Assembly (NCBI GenBank): GCA_016987375.1
Contig: PJRA01000549.1
Span: forward strand, 558,807-622,806
DNA: 64,000 nt
From: Brachionus koreanus
Lineage: Eukaryota; Rotifera; Eurotatoria; Ploima; Brachionidae
Direction: 5' to 3'
Part shown: piece by piece, positions 1 through 10,066 of the stretch
How the letters are laid out: the number at the start of each line of letters is the position of its first letter
Position numbering within the stretch: position 1 is the stretch's first letter
The notes under the pieces: generated by a model
The model's input: only the letters and a program-made list of their open reading frames with translations
What the model was told of the DNA's origin: nothing
Databases searched by the model: none
Made by a program: the position numbers and the translations under genes

Positions 1-189
1 CAGCTGATTAACCGCATTAAATTAAAGTTGAAGGAATTTGACTTAAATTTTGTGAAATCACTTATGACGGGGGTCATAGCAAAGCTCAGAAAAATCGGTC
101 AAATTCAGGAACAATGTGTTATTCCTTTTGTCATTCATGTTTCCGGAGGTTCTTCCTTAATTTTTTTCTGTATTCTGGTCTGTCTTTGA
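1..189 (+). pseudogene. Possible exon or element fragment at the window edge
   Basis: The frame starting at base 1 is open for 62 codons and ends in TGA at 187-189. The first half is rich in Lys, Leu and Ile and ends in a basic MTGVIAKLRKIGQ-like stretch; the second half becomes hydrophobic and looks less like coding sequence. It has no start in the window, so if real it is the 3' part of something that begins upstream. The product is not recognised. It overlaps a better-looking minus-strand reading frame, so at most one of the two is likely to be real. Confidence 0.2.
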
Positions 190-352
190 AACAATTATGC
201 GTCCAGTGTAAAATTTCTTCATGTCCGAACCAGAAAAGATAATTAAATATGTCAGTATCCAAAGAAAGGATTGGTGTCATTAAAGGAGAACGATCATGTT
301 TTAATATAGCAAAATAAATTTTAACAGATAAATTACGGCAATTCTTTTTTTA
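132..352 (-). CDS. Candidate terminal exon, unknown protein
   Basis: On the minus strand an open frame of about 72 codons ends in TGA near 132. It has balanced composition with motifs such as LSLDTDIFNYLFWFGHEE and a basic C-terminus (KKLRKNLRKHE), unlike the surrounding low-complexity AT sequence. An AAAG just upstream could be a splice acceptor, but it lacks a pyrimidine tract; an internal ATG (MTPILS) could also be a start. No family is recognised. The next gene, an LRR protein, lies on the same strand about 330 bp away. Confidence 0.25.
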
Positions 353-679
353 GTCAACTCAACACAAGTTATCATTAGCAAAAGTGAAACTGAGTATCGT
401 GTTTTTTTTGTATAGAAAAACAGAAGCATATCTTTCCAATTTCAAATAAAAAATAAGTAAGTTTAGATTTCTAAAAAAAATTTGAATAAATAAATTTAAA
501 TCAGAGTCCATAATTTAATTGACCATTCTAATAGTTTTAATAATATAAACGAAATTGCACCACTCTAGAGTAAAACTTTTGGCTCAAATTATAGAACCAA
601 TTACAAAAAAAAAAAACAGAAAACAGTTTCGGATAATGTATTTTTTTTATAAAATTTTGTTTCTAAATTTAAATTAATT
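353..679. other. AT-rich spacer
   Basis: Homopolymer-rich spacer downstream of the first LRR gene, probably containing its 3' UTR. No reading frame or repeat structure was seen. Confidence 0.5.
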
Positions 680-2005
680 TTAAATAAAAAATAATTTTAT
701 GGTTAAAAATACAATTATTAAAAAGTAAACAAGAATTACAAGATTATATCTGTGAATCGTAGATATAGCTAATTTAAATGAGTTTAGATTAGCAAAAGTC
801 TCATTTAAATCTTCTTTTGAGACCAATTTAGTTGAATTATTTAAAATTTTCTTATTCATTGATGAACTATTTTTAAAAATCATATTTGTTGTAATTATAG
901 AATAAAGAAGATAATTTTTCTTTCCAGTTGTAAAAGTAAATTTAGATGATAATTTTTTGCCAAATTTTGTTAGATTTAGTTTATATTTCTCATCATTACA
1001 CCTATGAATGGATGACCTTTCACGATTTTCTGTAGATTTGACAATATTTAAGATATTTTGGCTTGATTTAGATCCAAATCGCATAAAATAAAAAAATTTC
1101 AAAGTTATAATTCTAAAGGTACTATTTTTTAGCAAACATGCAATAGAAATCGCTTTATCATACTCTATATTAATGTTTTTTGTCACAAATATATAATTTA
1201 TAAATGTTATTTTTTTAAAAAAGTAAGAATCTTGACCATTACTCAATTCAAAATATTCATTTAAAGATTGAGACGCTAAGCTTTCTATTTTAAATTTATG
1301 ATTTAGGCTACAATATAAATTTAGTCGTTGGATGCTGACTAATTTTGATGACGCAAAAAATTCAGGTATATATATGAAATCATTTCCTTTTGAAATTATT
1401 TTTATCAAAGATGATGAATTTTCACTGTTCAAAATAAGTTTACCAAAATTTTTCATACTGTTAAAAGAAATATCTAACAATTCTAGCTGTGAGGAACATA
1501 AAATTAGAATATCTATTTTCCTCAAACGATTTTCTGTTAATAAAATATTTTTAACTAATTTAAGATTTTTAAAAAAATCAAATATAATATATTCAATTTT
1601 GTTTTTGCTAAAATCAATATTAATAATAGATGGACTTAGTAAATCAGGGTTATCAAGCTTGTATAATTCATTATCAGTTACATTCAAGACTGACAAATTT
1701 GTTTTTGAAATATCAATAGAAAATTTCGTCATTTTGGATTCTTTTATGATCAATTTTAATAAATTTTTGAATCCATTGAAATCATGTCTTCTTTCTAAAT
1801 TGAAATCAAATTTTTGAATGTCAATCAATTCAATTATTTTATTAAAATATTCTGAAGATTCATTTAATTCCTTTAAATCACTTTTCAGATATAGTGCTTT
1901 TTTTGGAGATTTGATTGTACTTAGAAGAAAAACACAACATTTTGCATTCCAATAAAAAAAAAATTGAGTAAAAACCAAAATATTCAGTGTTGGAATAATT
2001 TTCAT
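680..2005 (-). CDS. LRR membrane protein, paralogue 1
   Basis: Single-exon gene of 441 aa starting at the ATG at 2005. An N-terminal hydrophobic segment (about residues 5-20) is a signal peptide. Residues about 60-230 hold degenerate leucine-rich repeats (for example LLDISFNSM, INIDFSKNKIEYI). A Ser/Asn/Lys-rich stalk follows, and the chain ends in a hydrophobic segment (about 418-441) that reaches the last residue. No cytoplasmic domain exists, so the protein is either a tailless type I membrane protein or carries a GPI-type signal. It is clearly related to the genes at 2768 and 5661, sharing the blocks FDFFKNL, EFFASS and a closing NSFKL. LRR ectodomains usually bind proteins; the ligand is unknown. 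Asn-rich, AT-driven codon use matches the neighbours. Confidence 0.8.
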   Translation of the reverse strand: MKIIPTLNILVFTQFFFYWNAKCCVFLLSTIKSPKKALYLKSDLKELNESSEYFNKIIELIDIQKFDFNLERRHDFNGFKNLLKLIIKESKMTKFSIDISKTNLSVLNVTDNELYKLDNPDLLSPSIINIDFSKNKIEYIIFDFFKNLKLVKNILLTENRLRKIDILILCSSQLELLDISFNSMKNFGKLILNSENSSSLIKIISKGNDFIYIPEFFASSKLVSIQRLNLYCSLNHKFKIESLASQSLNEYFELSNGQDSYFFKKITFINYIFVTKNINIEYDKAISIACLLKNSTFRIITLKFFYFMRFGSKSSQNILNIVKSTENRERSSIHRCNDEKYKLNLTKFGKKLSSKFTFTTGKKNYLLYSIITTNMIFKNSSSMNKKILNNSTKLVSKEDLNETFANLNSFKLAISTIHRYNLVILVYFLIIVFLTIKLFFI

Positions 2006-2207
2006 ATTAAAATAAAATTTTCAAATAACTATGAAATGAATTTAAATAAAAATGATAGTAACCAAAATTTGATATAATAATTATTTTTTAAAAGAAATCT
2101 GGAATCGTTTTTAATTTTTGATGACATTTTTTTTTATTATTATTTTTAATTTCTCCAAAAATAATTAAATAAATAAGAAAACTAATAAATGGCATTTTTT
2201 TCATTTA

Positions 2208-2612
2208 CCGTAAACCCTTGCGATATCATGCATGGGACAACTTTTGATTCCTAGGTTTTAGTGCACGCATAAGCGACCATCCTTCCTATGTTAAAATCGG
2301 CCCCATTAAAATACAGATTTCATTAAAACCTACAAAATAATGCTGGGTCAAAAACCGAAAATGCGGGCTTGAACCCGCATTAAAAACTGAAAATTATTAA
2401 GTAAATTTGAGTTATGGTGCCGGTTTAATAATTAGGTTTACATAAAAATAAAAAAAATATTTTATTAAACGCCGCTTCAAAAAATGAAATCTGTATTTTA
2501 ATGCACGCATTCCAAGGGGGCCGATTTTTCATGGGAAGCATGGTCGCTTATGCGTGCACTAAAACCTAGGAATCAAAAGTAATTCCATGCATGATATCGC
2601 AAGGGTTTACGG
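2208..2612. mobile_element. MITE copy 1 with about 115-bp terminal inverted repeats, TA flanks
   Basis: The ends are CCGTAAACCCTTGCGATATC and its reverse complement, flanked by TA (2206-2207 and 2613-2614). The inverted arms match for roughly 115 bp with few differences, including a shared GTGCACGCATAAGCGACCAT block. The centre contains a perfect 8-bp-stem hairpin at 2360-2381 (AATGCGGG, six-base loop, CCCGCATT). There is no coding capacity. TA flanks fit a Tc1/mariner-type MITE. It lies between LRR paralogues 1 and 2. Confidence 0.85.
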
Positions 2613-2767
2613 TAATATGTTTATTGAATTATTTAATATTTTGATTAGCTTAATGATTTAGCTTTTGATGCAAAAATTAAATATGTTCTGAAATAAGAAT
2701 ATTTTTGGTTGAAAAATTTTGAACGTAAAAATATTAAATAAATTTAATAAATAAAACAAGTTTTATT

Positions 2768-3988
2768 TTAACTTGGCAAAAAAAAAATTTCAACCATCAA
2801 AAATCCAACACAGTAAATAAAAATTGTAATCAAATAAATCTGTATCACTAAAGCTGGTCTTTCAATTAAGAATTTAGCCAAATCTAATTTAAAAGATTTT
2901 TTAATCAAAATTTTGTCAATAATATTTTGTTTGGTAGTGTAATTTTTATTCATTTGAAAAGTCGATGTGGTTTTTTTACCACTACTATTTCTATTGAATT
3001 GTTTACAATTAAGTATTTCTTTTTTCTTCAAATCATTTTCTATCCAAGTGTATTTCACTCTTTGTGTTTGATTTTCAAACTCATATAAATTTTCTAAAAT
3101 AATTTTTTCAACAAAAATATCAGACATGCTTTGCGAGCATAAAAATGCTAAATTTTGCTCTTTGTTAAAAGGCTCTAAATCAGCATATAAATTTTTAATC
3201 TGAATCCTGTGTAAATTGTTCTTCGAGTAGTCGTAATTGATTAATTTAAAATCTTTATTTTTAATTATTCTTATGTCTAGCATTTCAATGTTTAATTCGT
3301 TGGACTTGGCAAAAAATGCTGGTAAATGATTCAAGTTATTGTATTGCATATAAATATTTATTTTTGAAAGTATGAAAGAGTTATTGATTAAAATTTTTTT
3401 GCATGTTTCTATATCATTTCGAGAAAGATCGAGCAATTCGAGCTTCAGAGAATTTATTACTAAGCTATAAAGTACTTTGATTTTATTGTCATTCAATAAA
3501 ATTTCTCTTACTGCATATAATTTTTTAAAAAAATCAAATTGAATATAATCAATACTGTTATGACTGAGATCTAAGTATTCAATATGCTCATTTAACAACT
3601 CTGGATAAGTTAATTTAAAAAGATCATTGTGTGTAAATTTTACATATTTAATTTTAATCAAATTGGATAGATCAATTAAAAATTTAGACATTTTAGATTT
3701 AGTTATTGTTAAATTAGTTAATTTTAAATATCGACTAAAATTTTGGATTAAATTAGAATCGAAATCAAAATTATCTAGTTGAAATTTTCTTAAGAAAAAT
3801 ACATGTAAATTATTACAAATGTCCAAGCTAGTAGAATTAAATTTAGTTTGATGTCCATCAATGTGAAATCTAGTATTTTTGTTTATATGAATTTTATATT
3901 TTGCACAATTTTCTGTAGAATCAATACTGCTGTCCGAGTAAATAAGAAAAAAATAATTTAAAAACAAAAGACAATTAAAAAGTTTCAT
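2768..3988 (-). CDS. LRR membrane protein, paralogue 2
   Basis: Single-exon gene of 406 aa. The frame is open 28 codons further upstream but without an ATG there; the ATG at 3988 begins a textbook signal peptide (MKLFNCLLFLNYFFLIYS) and is chosen as start. LRR units are clearest here (LDLSHNSIDYI, LLDLSRNDIE, NIYMQYNNLNHL). The C-terminus has the family block SFKLDLAKFLIERPALV followed by a hydrophobic segment ending four residues from the stop, so there is no cytoplasmic tail. It lies between two MITE copies and on the same strand as paralogue 1. Function unknown beyond a surface or secreted LRR protein. Confidence 0.8.
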   Translation of the reverse strand: MKLFNCLLFLNYFFLIYSDSSIDSTENCAKYKIHINKNTRFHIDGHQTKFNSTSLDICNNLHVFFLRKFQLDNFDFDSNLIQNFSRYLKLTNLTITKSKMSKFLIDLSNLIKIKYVKFTHNDLFKLTYPELLNEHIEYLDLSHNSIDYIQFDFFKKLYAVREILLNDNKIKVLYSLVINSLKLELLDLSRNDIETCKKILINNSFILSKINIYMQYNNLNHLPAFFAKSNELNIEMLDIRIIKNKDFKLINYDYSKNNLHRIQIKNLYADLEPFNKEQNLAFLCSQSMSDIFVEKIILENLYEFENQTQRVKYTWIENDLKKKEILNCKQFNRNSSGKKTTSTFQMNKNYTTKQNIIDKILIKKSFKLDLAKFLIERPALVIQIYLITIFIYCVGFLMVEIFFLPS

Positions 3989-4424
3989 TGTTATCTCTAT
4001 GAACGAAATTTTTGTTCTTAAAAAAATCCTGGTTTCAATAAATATTATTTTGAAAAAGCGACATAGAAACAATTAAAATTTAAAATTTTTTTTTTTTTAA
4101 TTTTCTTTTTCATAAGGATTGATTTTTATTTCTTATTAGATTAACTTTGGTTACTTTATTAAATAATTGTGGTATGAGAATTAAATTTCTCATAAAACTT
4201 AACTAACCATATAAAATGTGAAATATAAAGATGAAAAAAAAACATATCTTTCACATCTTTCATATTTCAAATTCTAACATAAGATTTTTACCCAAACTCT
4301 AGTTAAATTTTATCATTACATATAATGGCTTATTTAAATAAAAAAGAAAATTAGCTTCAATTAAAATTTAGTAACTAAATCATTTAATAAAGTTAATTTG
4401 AAGAGATAACTTTATTTTTAAATA

Positions 4425-4807
4425 CCGTAAACCCTTGCGATATCATGCATGAGACAACTTTTGATTCATAGGTTTTAGTGCACGCATAAGCGACCATCCT
4501 TCCCATGTTAAAATCGGCCCCATTAAAATACAGATTTCATTTTTTGATGCGGCGTTAAAATTCAAAAAACCTACAAAATAATATTAAGTAAATTTGAGTT
4601 TTGGTACGGGTTTAATAATTAGGTTTACAAAAAAACTAAAAAATTAAATAAAATAATTAAAAATATTTTTTAATGTTCTCTAATTTACTAAATAATAATT
4701 TTCAGTTTTTAATGCGGGATCAAGCCCGCATTTTCGGTTTTTGACCCAGCATTATTTTGCAGGTTTTTTGAATTTTAACGCCGCGTCAAAAAATGAAATC
4801 TGCATTG
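4425..4807. mobile_element. MITE copy 2, right outer arm missing
   Basis: The left arm is about 95% like copy 1 from CCGTAAACCC onward and follows a TA (4423-4424). The same central module, with the AATGCGGG...CCCGCATT hairpin at 4711-4732, is present but in inverted orientation relative to copy 1. The match ends near 4807 after a block equal to the inner part of the arm, so the outer right repeat is lost or was never present. The copy lies upstream of LRR paralogue 3. Confidence 0.75.
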
Positions 4808-5660
4808 TTATGTATTCTATAATTTAAAGTATTTAATTAGTCAAATTTAGTCAAATCTTTAGATTTATTGTTTATTGATGATATCAATTGGGATGTTCAT
4901 CATCTCAATTACGAGGATATTAAGACTTTTTCAGTTTTAAGCCTGATGCGAACAGTCTTTATTACTTAATATTTGCTCAATTTTCAAATTACAATGCAAT
5001 TAATTTCAATTAAATTGAAGTTTGAAAGTATTAAAGTTAAAACACTTGGCGAATTGCGATGCAATAAATATTTTTTTCAAATAAATTTTTTTATTCATTT
5101 TTTAAGACACGTCATAAAAGTTGAATTTTGTATTTTTTTTTAAATCAGTGTTCATTTTTTAATGACAGGTCACTATTTAACTTAGTAACATGCTATATGT
5201 ATTTTAGAATTTAAAGGTAAATCTACATGCAAGTGCCTATATCGTAGTACTTTTTAAATCTTCATTTATTAAATTTAAATAAAAAAAATTTACTTATCAC
5301 AATAGAATATTTTTTATGTATTTAACAATTAACACTTTTGAGAAAAACAGATTTTAAATTTTTTTTACAAAGTCAATATAATTACTTGTTGAATTCTCAA
5401 TGAGTTATCAGAGATAGCAATTCTTTTTCTAACATTTTTAAACAAAGCTGTGAAACTTTAAAATTTGCGATGACGAAATTTACATTTTTCAAGATAGATC
5501 AAGTTTAATATTGAAATTTGATCAAAATTTTTTCTTCACCCTATTTTAATTGTAGTTAATTATATTATTTTAGTGGAAAATTTTTAATTCAACCCAAGAA
5601 CTTGGTTACTATAAGATTCAAATTCAATAAAAACAATAGTATCTCTTAATTAAAAATTAG
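4808..5660. other. AT-rich intergenic region
   Basis: Between the second MITE and the third LRR gene. No reading frame, RNA gene or repeat was recognised. It presumably holds the promoter of the plus-strand LRR gene. Confidence 0.5.
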
Positions 5661-7052
5661 ATGAAAAATATATCCGATCAAATTTCGAAAATTCTTTCGA
5701 TTTGTTTATGTATCATTCGATTCAAATATTCTAGTACATGCGAGTATGAGTCGTATAGACAGAACAAAAGTGAATATATTTATTCCGGAGTAGAATTTCG
5801 TCAGACTTTTGATACCACTAATTTAAAAAAATGTCTAGATGAAGTTGAGAATAATATTGAAATACTTATTCTTGAAAATTTCGATTTTCATCGAAAGGGA
5901 TATCATGATTTCAATGAATTTCAAAATTTACATACCCTAGTATTAAGATCGTCCAAAATAGTTATGTTTTCTTTCAACATTTCAAAAACAACAATATCAG
6001 TTTTAAATATTTCAAAATCTTATCTAACAACACTTGATCAGCCGGAATTTTTGAGTTCATCTATAATTTCAATTGATCTTAGCTATAACGAAATTGAAAT
6101 TATACATAAAGATTTTTTCAAAAATTTAGATAAGGTAAAAAACATTTTTCTTCGATCTAATTCAATAAAAATAATAGAAAATATTTTTATAAAATCTTAT
6201 CAGCTAGAAATATTAGATCTATCATTTAACCCTATGATAAAACTTGATAGAATTATACTCAGTCAAAGATTTTCTCTTAAAAATCCAACCATAATTCTAG
6301 ATAAAAATAACTTGACAATTCTACCCGAATTCTTCGCTTCATCTTACGTTTTAAAAATAAAAAAAGTCTATTTTCAAAACAATTTGAATAAAAATTTTGA
6401 TTTAAAAAGCATAGTAACTCAATCGCGTAATGATAAATTTAGTCCTGAAAATGATGACATAAATCCAAATGTATTTCATAAAATAGCAGTTTCGGTCTAT
6501 TATTTTACTTTTTACAAATGGAAATCAAAATATTATGGCATTAAATATCAACAATTAATACCAATTTTGTGTGGGCTTAAGACCAGCTCATTTTCCGGTT
6601 ATAAATTAAAAACACCTTATGATCAATCTGAATTTACTTATTTTTTGAGATATATAAAAGTAAACAGAACAGTACAAGTTTTTCTAACAAATTATTCATT
6701 CAGCTGTAATTGTAATGATAAAAAATTTAAACTTAATATTACAGAACTTAATAATGGATCTTCATCAACTTATTCGTTTAAATTTATCTCCAAAACTTTT
6801 CAAATTTCTTCTTCTACTAATTCTATTGTTTCAACTATGAAAAGTTATTTCAAAAATAGTTCAGCATCAAATCGAAAAAAAAACAATAACTCAAATGTAT
6901 TTTTTTCAAATCTTAAATCATTTAAAATAGAATTAGCCAAGTTTGTAATCCAAAGGCCTACATTTTTCATTCGTGCATATTTTTTTTCAATTTTGTTATT
7001 CTTGTTTAGTATTTTAACTGTTCAAATATTATTTTATTTATTTATTCAATGA
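5661..7052 (+). CDS. LRR membrane protein, paralogue 3
   Basis: Single-exon gene of 463 aa from the ATG at 5661. After a short hydrophobic N-terminus and a Cys-containing cap it carries leucine-rich repeats at about residues 70-230 (SIDLSYNEIEII, LEILDLSFNPM, LDKNNLTILPEF). A CNCN motif near residue 350 resembles an LRR C-terminal cap. A Ser/Asn-rich stalk leads to the block SFKIELAKFVIQRPTFF and a terminal hydrophobic segment with one or two residues after it. It is the plus-strand member of the three-gene family and the best conserved with paralogue 2 at the C-terminus. The inverted arrangement suggests duplication with inversion, possibly helped by the flanking MITEs (inference). Confidence 0.8.
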   Translation: MKNISDQISKILSICLCIIRFKYSSTCEYESYRQNKSEYIYSGVEFRQTFDTTNLKKCLDEVENNIEILILENFDFHRKGYHDFNEFQNLHTLVLRSSKIVMFSFNISKTTISVLNISKSYLTTLDQPEFLSSSIISIDLSYNEIEIIHKDFFKNLDKVKNIFLRSNSIKIIENIFIKSYQLEILDLSFNPMIKLDRIILSQRFSLKNPTIILDKNNLTILPEFFASSYVLKIKKVYFQNNLNKNFDLKSIVTQSRNDKFSPENDDINPNVFHKIAVSVYYFTFYKWKSKYYGIKYQQLIPILCGLKTSSFSGYKLKTPYDQSEFTYFLRYIKVNRTVQVFLTNYSFSCNCNDKKFKLNITELNNGSSSTYSFKFISKTFQISSSTNSIVSTMKSYFKNSSASNRKKNNNSNVFFSNLKSFKIELAKFVIQRPTFFIRAYFFSILLFLFSILTVQILFYLFIQ

Positions 7053-7597
7053 ACGCCTTGTAGGCGATGTAAAAAGAAATTAAAAAAAAAAAAAAAATTA
7101 GAAAAAAATAATATAATAAAAAAAAGACAAAAAGAATAGCAATATATGTAAATTTAAAATGTTAATTTTCTAAAAATTAATAATTTTTCAAGCTAATCAC
7201 AACTCTCTGGTACTTGTAAATTTTTTCTTACTTATTTATTAAAATTTTAGTTTCATTGAAAATAAAGAAAGAATCAAGGATTTATAAATTATAAAAAAAA
7301 ATTAAGTGACAAAATATTTACAGTTAATAAGATAATTCAAAAAGAAAATTTTAAAAATTAATTTGATTAATGTCAAATAAATTAGCACTCAAAGTTTTAG
7401 AAAACAGAAAACATGTTTTAAATTAAGATTTTAAATCATTTAATGTCCAAATCTAAAGATAAATAAATTTAGAATCGAGAATTTAAAATGCATTAATTAT
7501 AACATTAAACATTAATAAAACTTGCAAGTAAAATTGATAAAATAATTTTATTTTTCAGTAATACTAGTGATGCAATCATAAATTATAGTTTTTTTAT
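7053..7597. other. AT-rich intergenic region
   Basis: Begins with the 3' UTR of the LRR gene (long A runs) and ends at the retroelement remnant. Nothing else recognised. Confidence 0.5.
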
Positions 7598-8560
7598 TGT
7601 TTCCACTCAAGTCGATCTTTTGTCTTTATCCTTGCTTCTCTCAATGTCATTCCTATTTCGATGAAATCTTTTGTGATTACTGACGTGCATGCTCAGACTA
7701 TCCTTTTTCCAGAATCACGCTACACTCGAATTTCTCGTAGAAGAGTTTTATCAAGTTAACTATTACACAAGGCTTCTCTGTGTATGCTATCAAAGGCTTT
7801 CTTGAAGTCAATGAAGTTAAATACAGGGAGCTATTCCACTTCTAGCTTTGCTTTATGATGTTCCTAAGTGCAAATATGTGGTCTATGCATCCTCTCCTTC
7901 GCCTAATTATAAATCCTGCTTGCTTGTTCAGTAATCTCCAGTATTTGACTCTTTTCTAACTCTAACATCCAAAAGGTTCCTGATTCTTTCCAGAATTATG
8001 CTGCAGAACGTCTTGCTTGCTATTAGTAGCAGTGTTATTCCTCGCCAATTGTCACAGATCATTTTGTTACCTTTTTTGACTATCAGGCTTCTTGGTCCTC
8101 TGGTATGATTTCTTGACGTCATATCTTGCTGAAGAGATCGTGCAGTATCCCTAATGTGGTCCTACCATCAGCTTTCACTATTTCTCCCAATACCGGGGCT
8201 TTTCTGTTTTTCAGAGCCTTTATTTCATTTTCTTTTTCTATATGGCTTGGCACCTCTGTGTCAATATCGAGGTCAATGCTAGCTGGCTCAAGTTGTAAAT
8301 TCTCTTTAGGTTCTGGTGTATTTAGAGCTTCTTTAAAATGCTCAACCCATCTTTGTCCTTGCTCTCTTTCAGTTTTTTAAGACACGATCTTCTTTCTAAT
8401 TCACTAAAGTTGTTCTTCTCTATAAGGAGCAACTTGTGTAGCATATATAGGTCCACTTTTGGGCTGGCTTTTTCTGCTTCGCTAGCAAAACAAAGTTCCC
8501 TTTGTCACGCATTGCTCCTTTTTTCACAAGCCTGTTTTTAATATCACATGATGCTTCTTA
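7598..8560 (-). mobile_element. Decayed RTE-like non-LTR retrotransposon
   Basis: Read on the minus strand, fragments in several frames give typical reverse-transcriptase text: a linker region (8560-8130), then KKGNKMICDNWRGITLL and IILERIRNLLDVRVRKE (8080-7950), then QAGFIIRRRRGCIDHIFALR (7925-7860), a broken catalytic region, and a short EARIKTKDRLEW-like tail near 7610-7640. Stops and frameshifts interrupt every segment and the YxDD region cannot be read, so it is dead. The NWRGITLL and RGCIDHIF motifs are typical of RTE-type elements. No target-site duplication was identified. The local GC content is higher than in neighbouring spacers. Confidence 0.8.
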
Positions 8561-9160
8561 TCTCCAGTATTTGGTTCGATTTTTAATTTACATTTAAAAT
8601 CTGGTCAAATATTTTTCTTTTATGAAATTTAAATTTTTTAAGCCTATAAGATATAAAATAAAAATGAAAATTACGAACCAAAGATGGTAATTAAACTAAG
8701 TGCATAGTTCAAAGATGATAGATGTCTTAGGATGTTGACTAGATCTCAAAGAAAAATTATGTCAACTCAATTTACACAGATACACACTGAATCGTTCAAT
8801 CAAAAGATCTTAATTATCCTAGCTGTTCTTTTTTCACTAAAATTTCAAGTCGGAATTTTCTTAAATTTTCTAAAAGTTTTTTTTTGATAAACATTATGTA
8901 AAAGAAAAGGTTTGATTATTTAAAAAAAATATTTATCACTGTTATTATTTCGAAAAAATTAGAAATAGTCAGTTATGAAGGGGGTTCGGCTATTTATCAA
9001 ACTGTTTAAACTGTTTTTTAGATTTAAATGAAAATAAAGAATTTGTTTAATAATTTCAGAATAACTTCAAAATTGTCTGATAGCTTTTTTTATTTTTTTT
9101 CAAAAATTTATTTTATTAAATAAAATCATAAGTGAATTAATCAATCAAAATCAAAATTAA
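8561..9160. other. AT-rich spacer
   Basis: Low-complexity sequence between the retroelement and the BED/hAT frame. No feature seen. Confidence 0.5.
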
Positions 9161-9586
9161 GTGTTTAATAGTCAAGGAATAAGTATTTTTCAACTAACCA
9201 TAACAAACAGTTCTCGAAAGAGAAAAGAATACAAAAAAAATTATATTATTCATCATCATCCCACATTACTGGATGATATGAGGCGCTGCAACAATTGTAA
9301 TGCTAGTTACTCAAATAAATCTGAGACTGAAATGCGAAACCATTTGATGAACGACCATGGTATTTTACCTCGCAGTGAAGCCTGTGGAATAAAGAAAACA
9401 ATAAATAAAACGAAAAATAAAGAAAACTATCCCATTCTGTATCAAACTTTCATTAGAGATTTTTTTACTCTTGCAACATCTATTCCCTCAGAACAAATTT
9501 TTTCTAATATATGGGACCATTGTAATCAAATAAGTCCTGAAAATGTTAGAAGAGTGATTCTTTTAAGTTTAATAATAAGTTTTTAA
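9161..9586 (+). CDS. BED zinc finger fused to hAT dimerisation segment
   Basis: The frame is open from 9161; the first ATG in it is at 9278, so either translation starts there or an upstream exon exists. The product contains a BED-type finger (RCNNCNASYSN...MRNHLMNDHGI: C-x2-C and H-x4-H spacing) followed, after only about 45 residues, by a segment like the hAT C-terminal dimerisation region (ATSIPSEQIFSNIWDHCNQI, then SPENVRRVILL). The whole RNase H-like catalytic core between them is missing. It is therefore an internally deleted hAT transposase copy that still encodes DNA-binding and dimerisation parts. The frame has no internal stop, which could mean recent deletion or a retained regulatory protein. 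Confidence 0.65.
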   Translation: MFNSQGISIFQLTITNSSRKRKEYKKNYIIHHHPTLLDDMRRCNNCNASYSNKSETEMRNHLMNDHGILPRSEACGIKKTINKTKNKENYPILYQTFIRDFFTLATSIPSEQIFSNIWDHCNQISPENVRRVILLSLIISF

Positions 9587-10066
9587 ACGATCATTTAATT
9601 ATTAACAAATACTTTTAATATTTTGACTTATTTAAATAATTTTTGAAAGAAGAAATATAATATATTTAGAAAAAAAAATATTCACTAAAATTAAAAAAAT
9701 ATACAAATAAAACGGAGTTTTTAAATTTAACAATTTCAAACATAGTTAAAAAAATATTTTTCTTAAAAAAAAATTCTAAAAACGAAATTGGGTTTAAAAT
9801 TAGAGATATTCAATTTTGATTTTATTTAGCTAATCAACAAGAAATTTAAAGTTAATAAAAAATCGACCTATATTTTAATTTTACAAAAATGTTGAAAACA
9901 AAATAACTTAAAATTAAAAGAATATTTTAAAATTTACCTACGCAATAATAAATTTTTTTTTTAAATTTAGCGATATATTGAAAATTGAATGGTTTTATTT
10001 AAAATAAATATATTTTGATTCTATATATTTTTGAGAAAAATTTGAATAATTATTTACATTCAAAAA
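9587..10066. other. AT-rich spacer
   Basis: Low-complexity AT sequence between the BED/hAT frame and the Ly6 gene; probably includes the Ly6 promoter. Nothing recognised. Confidence 0.5.

Noticed and set aside
1332..1817. 161-codon plus-strand frame inside LRR paralogue 1
   Set aside because: It is the antisense shadow of a clear LRR coding sequence and has AT-driven, low-information composition.
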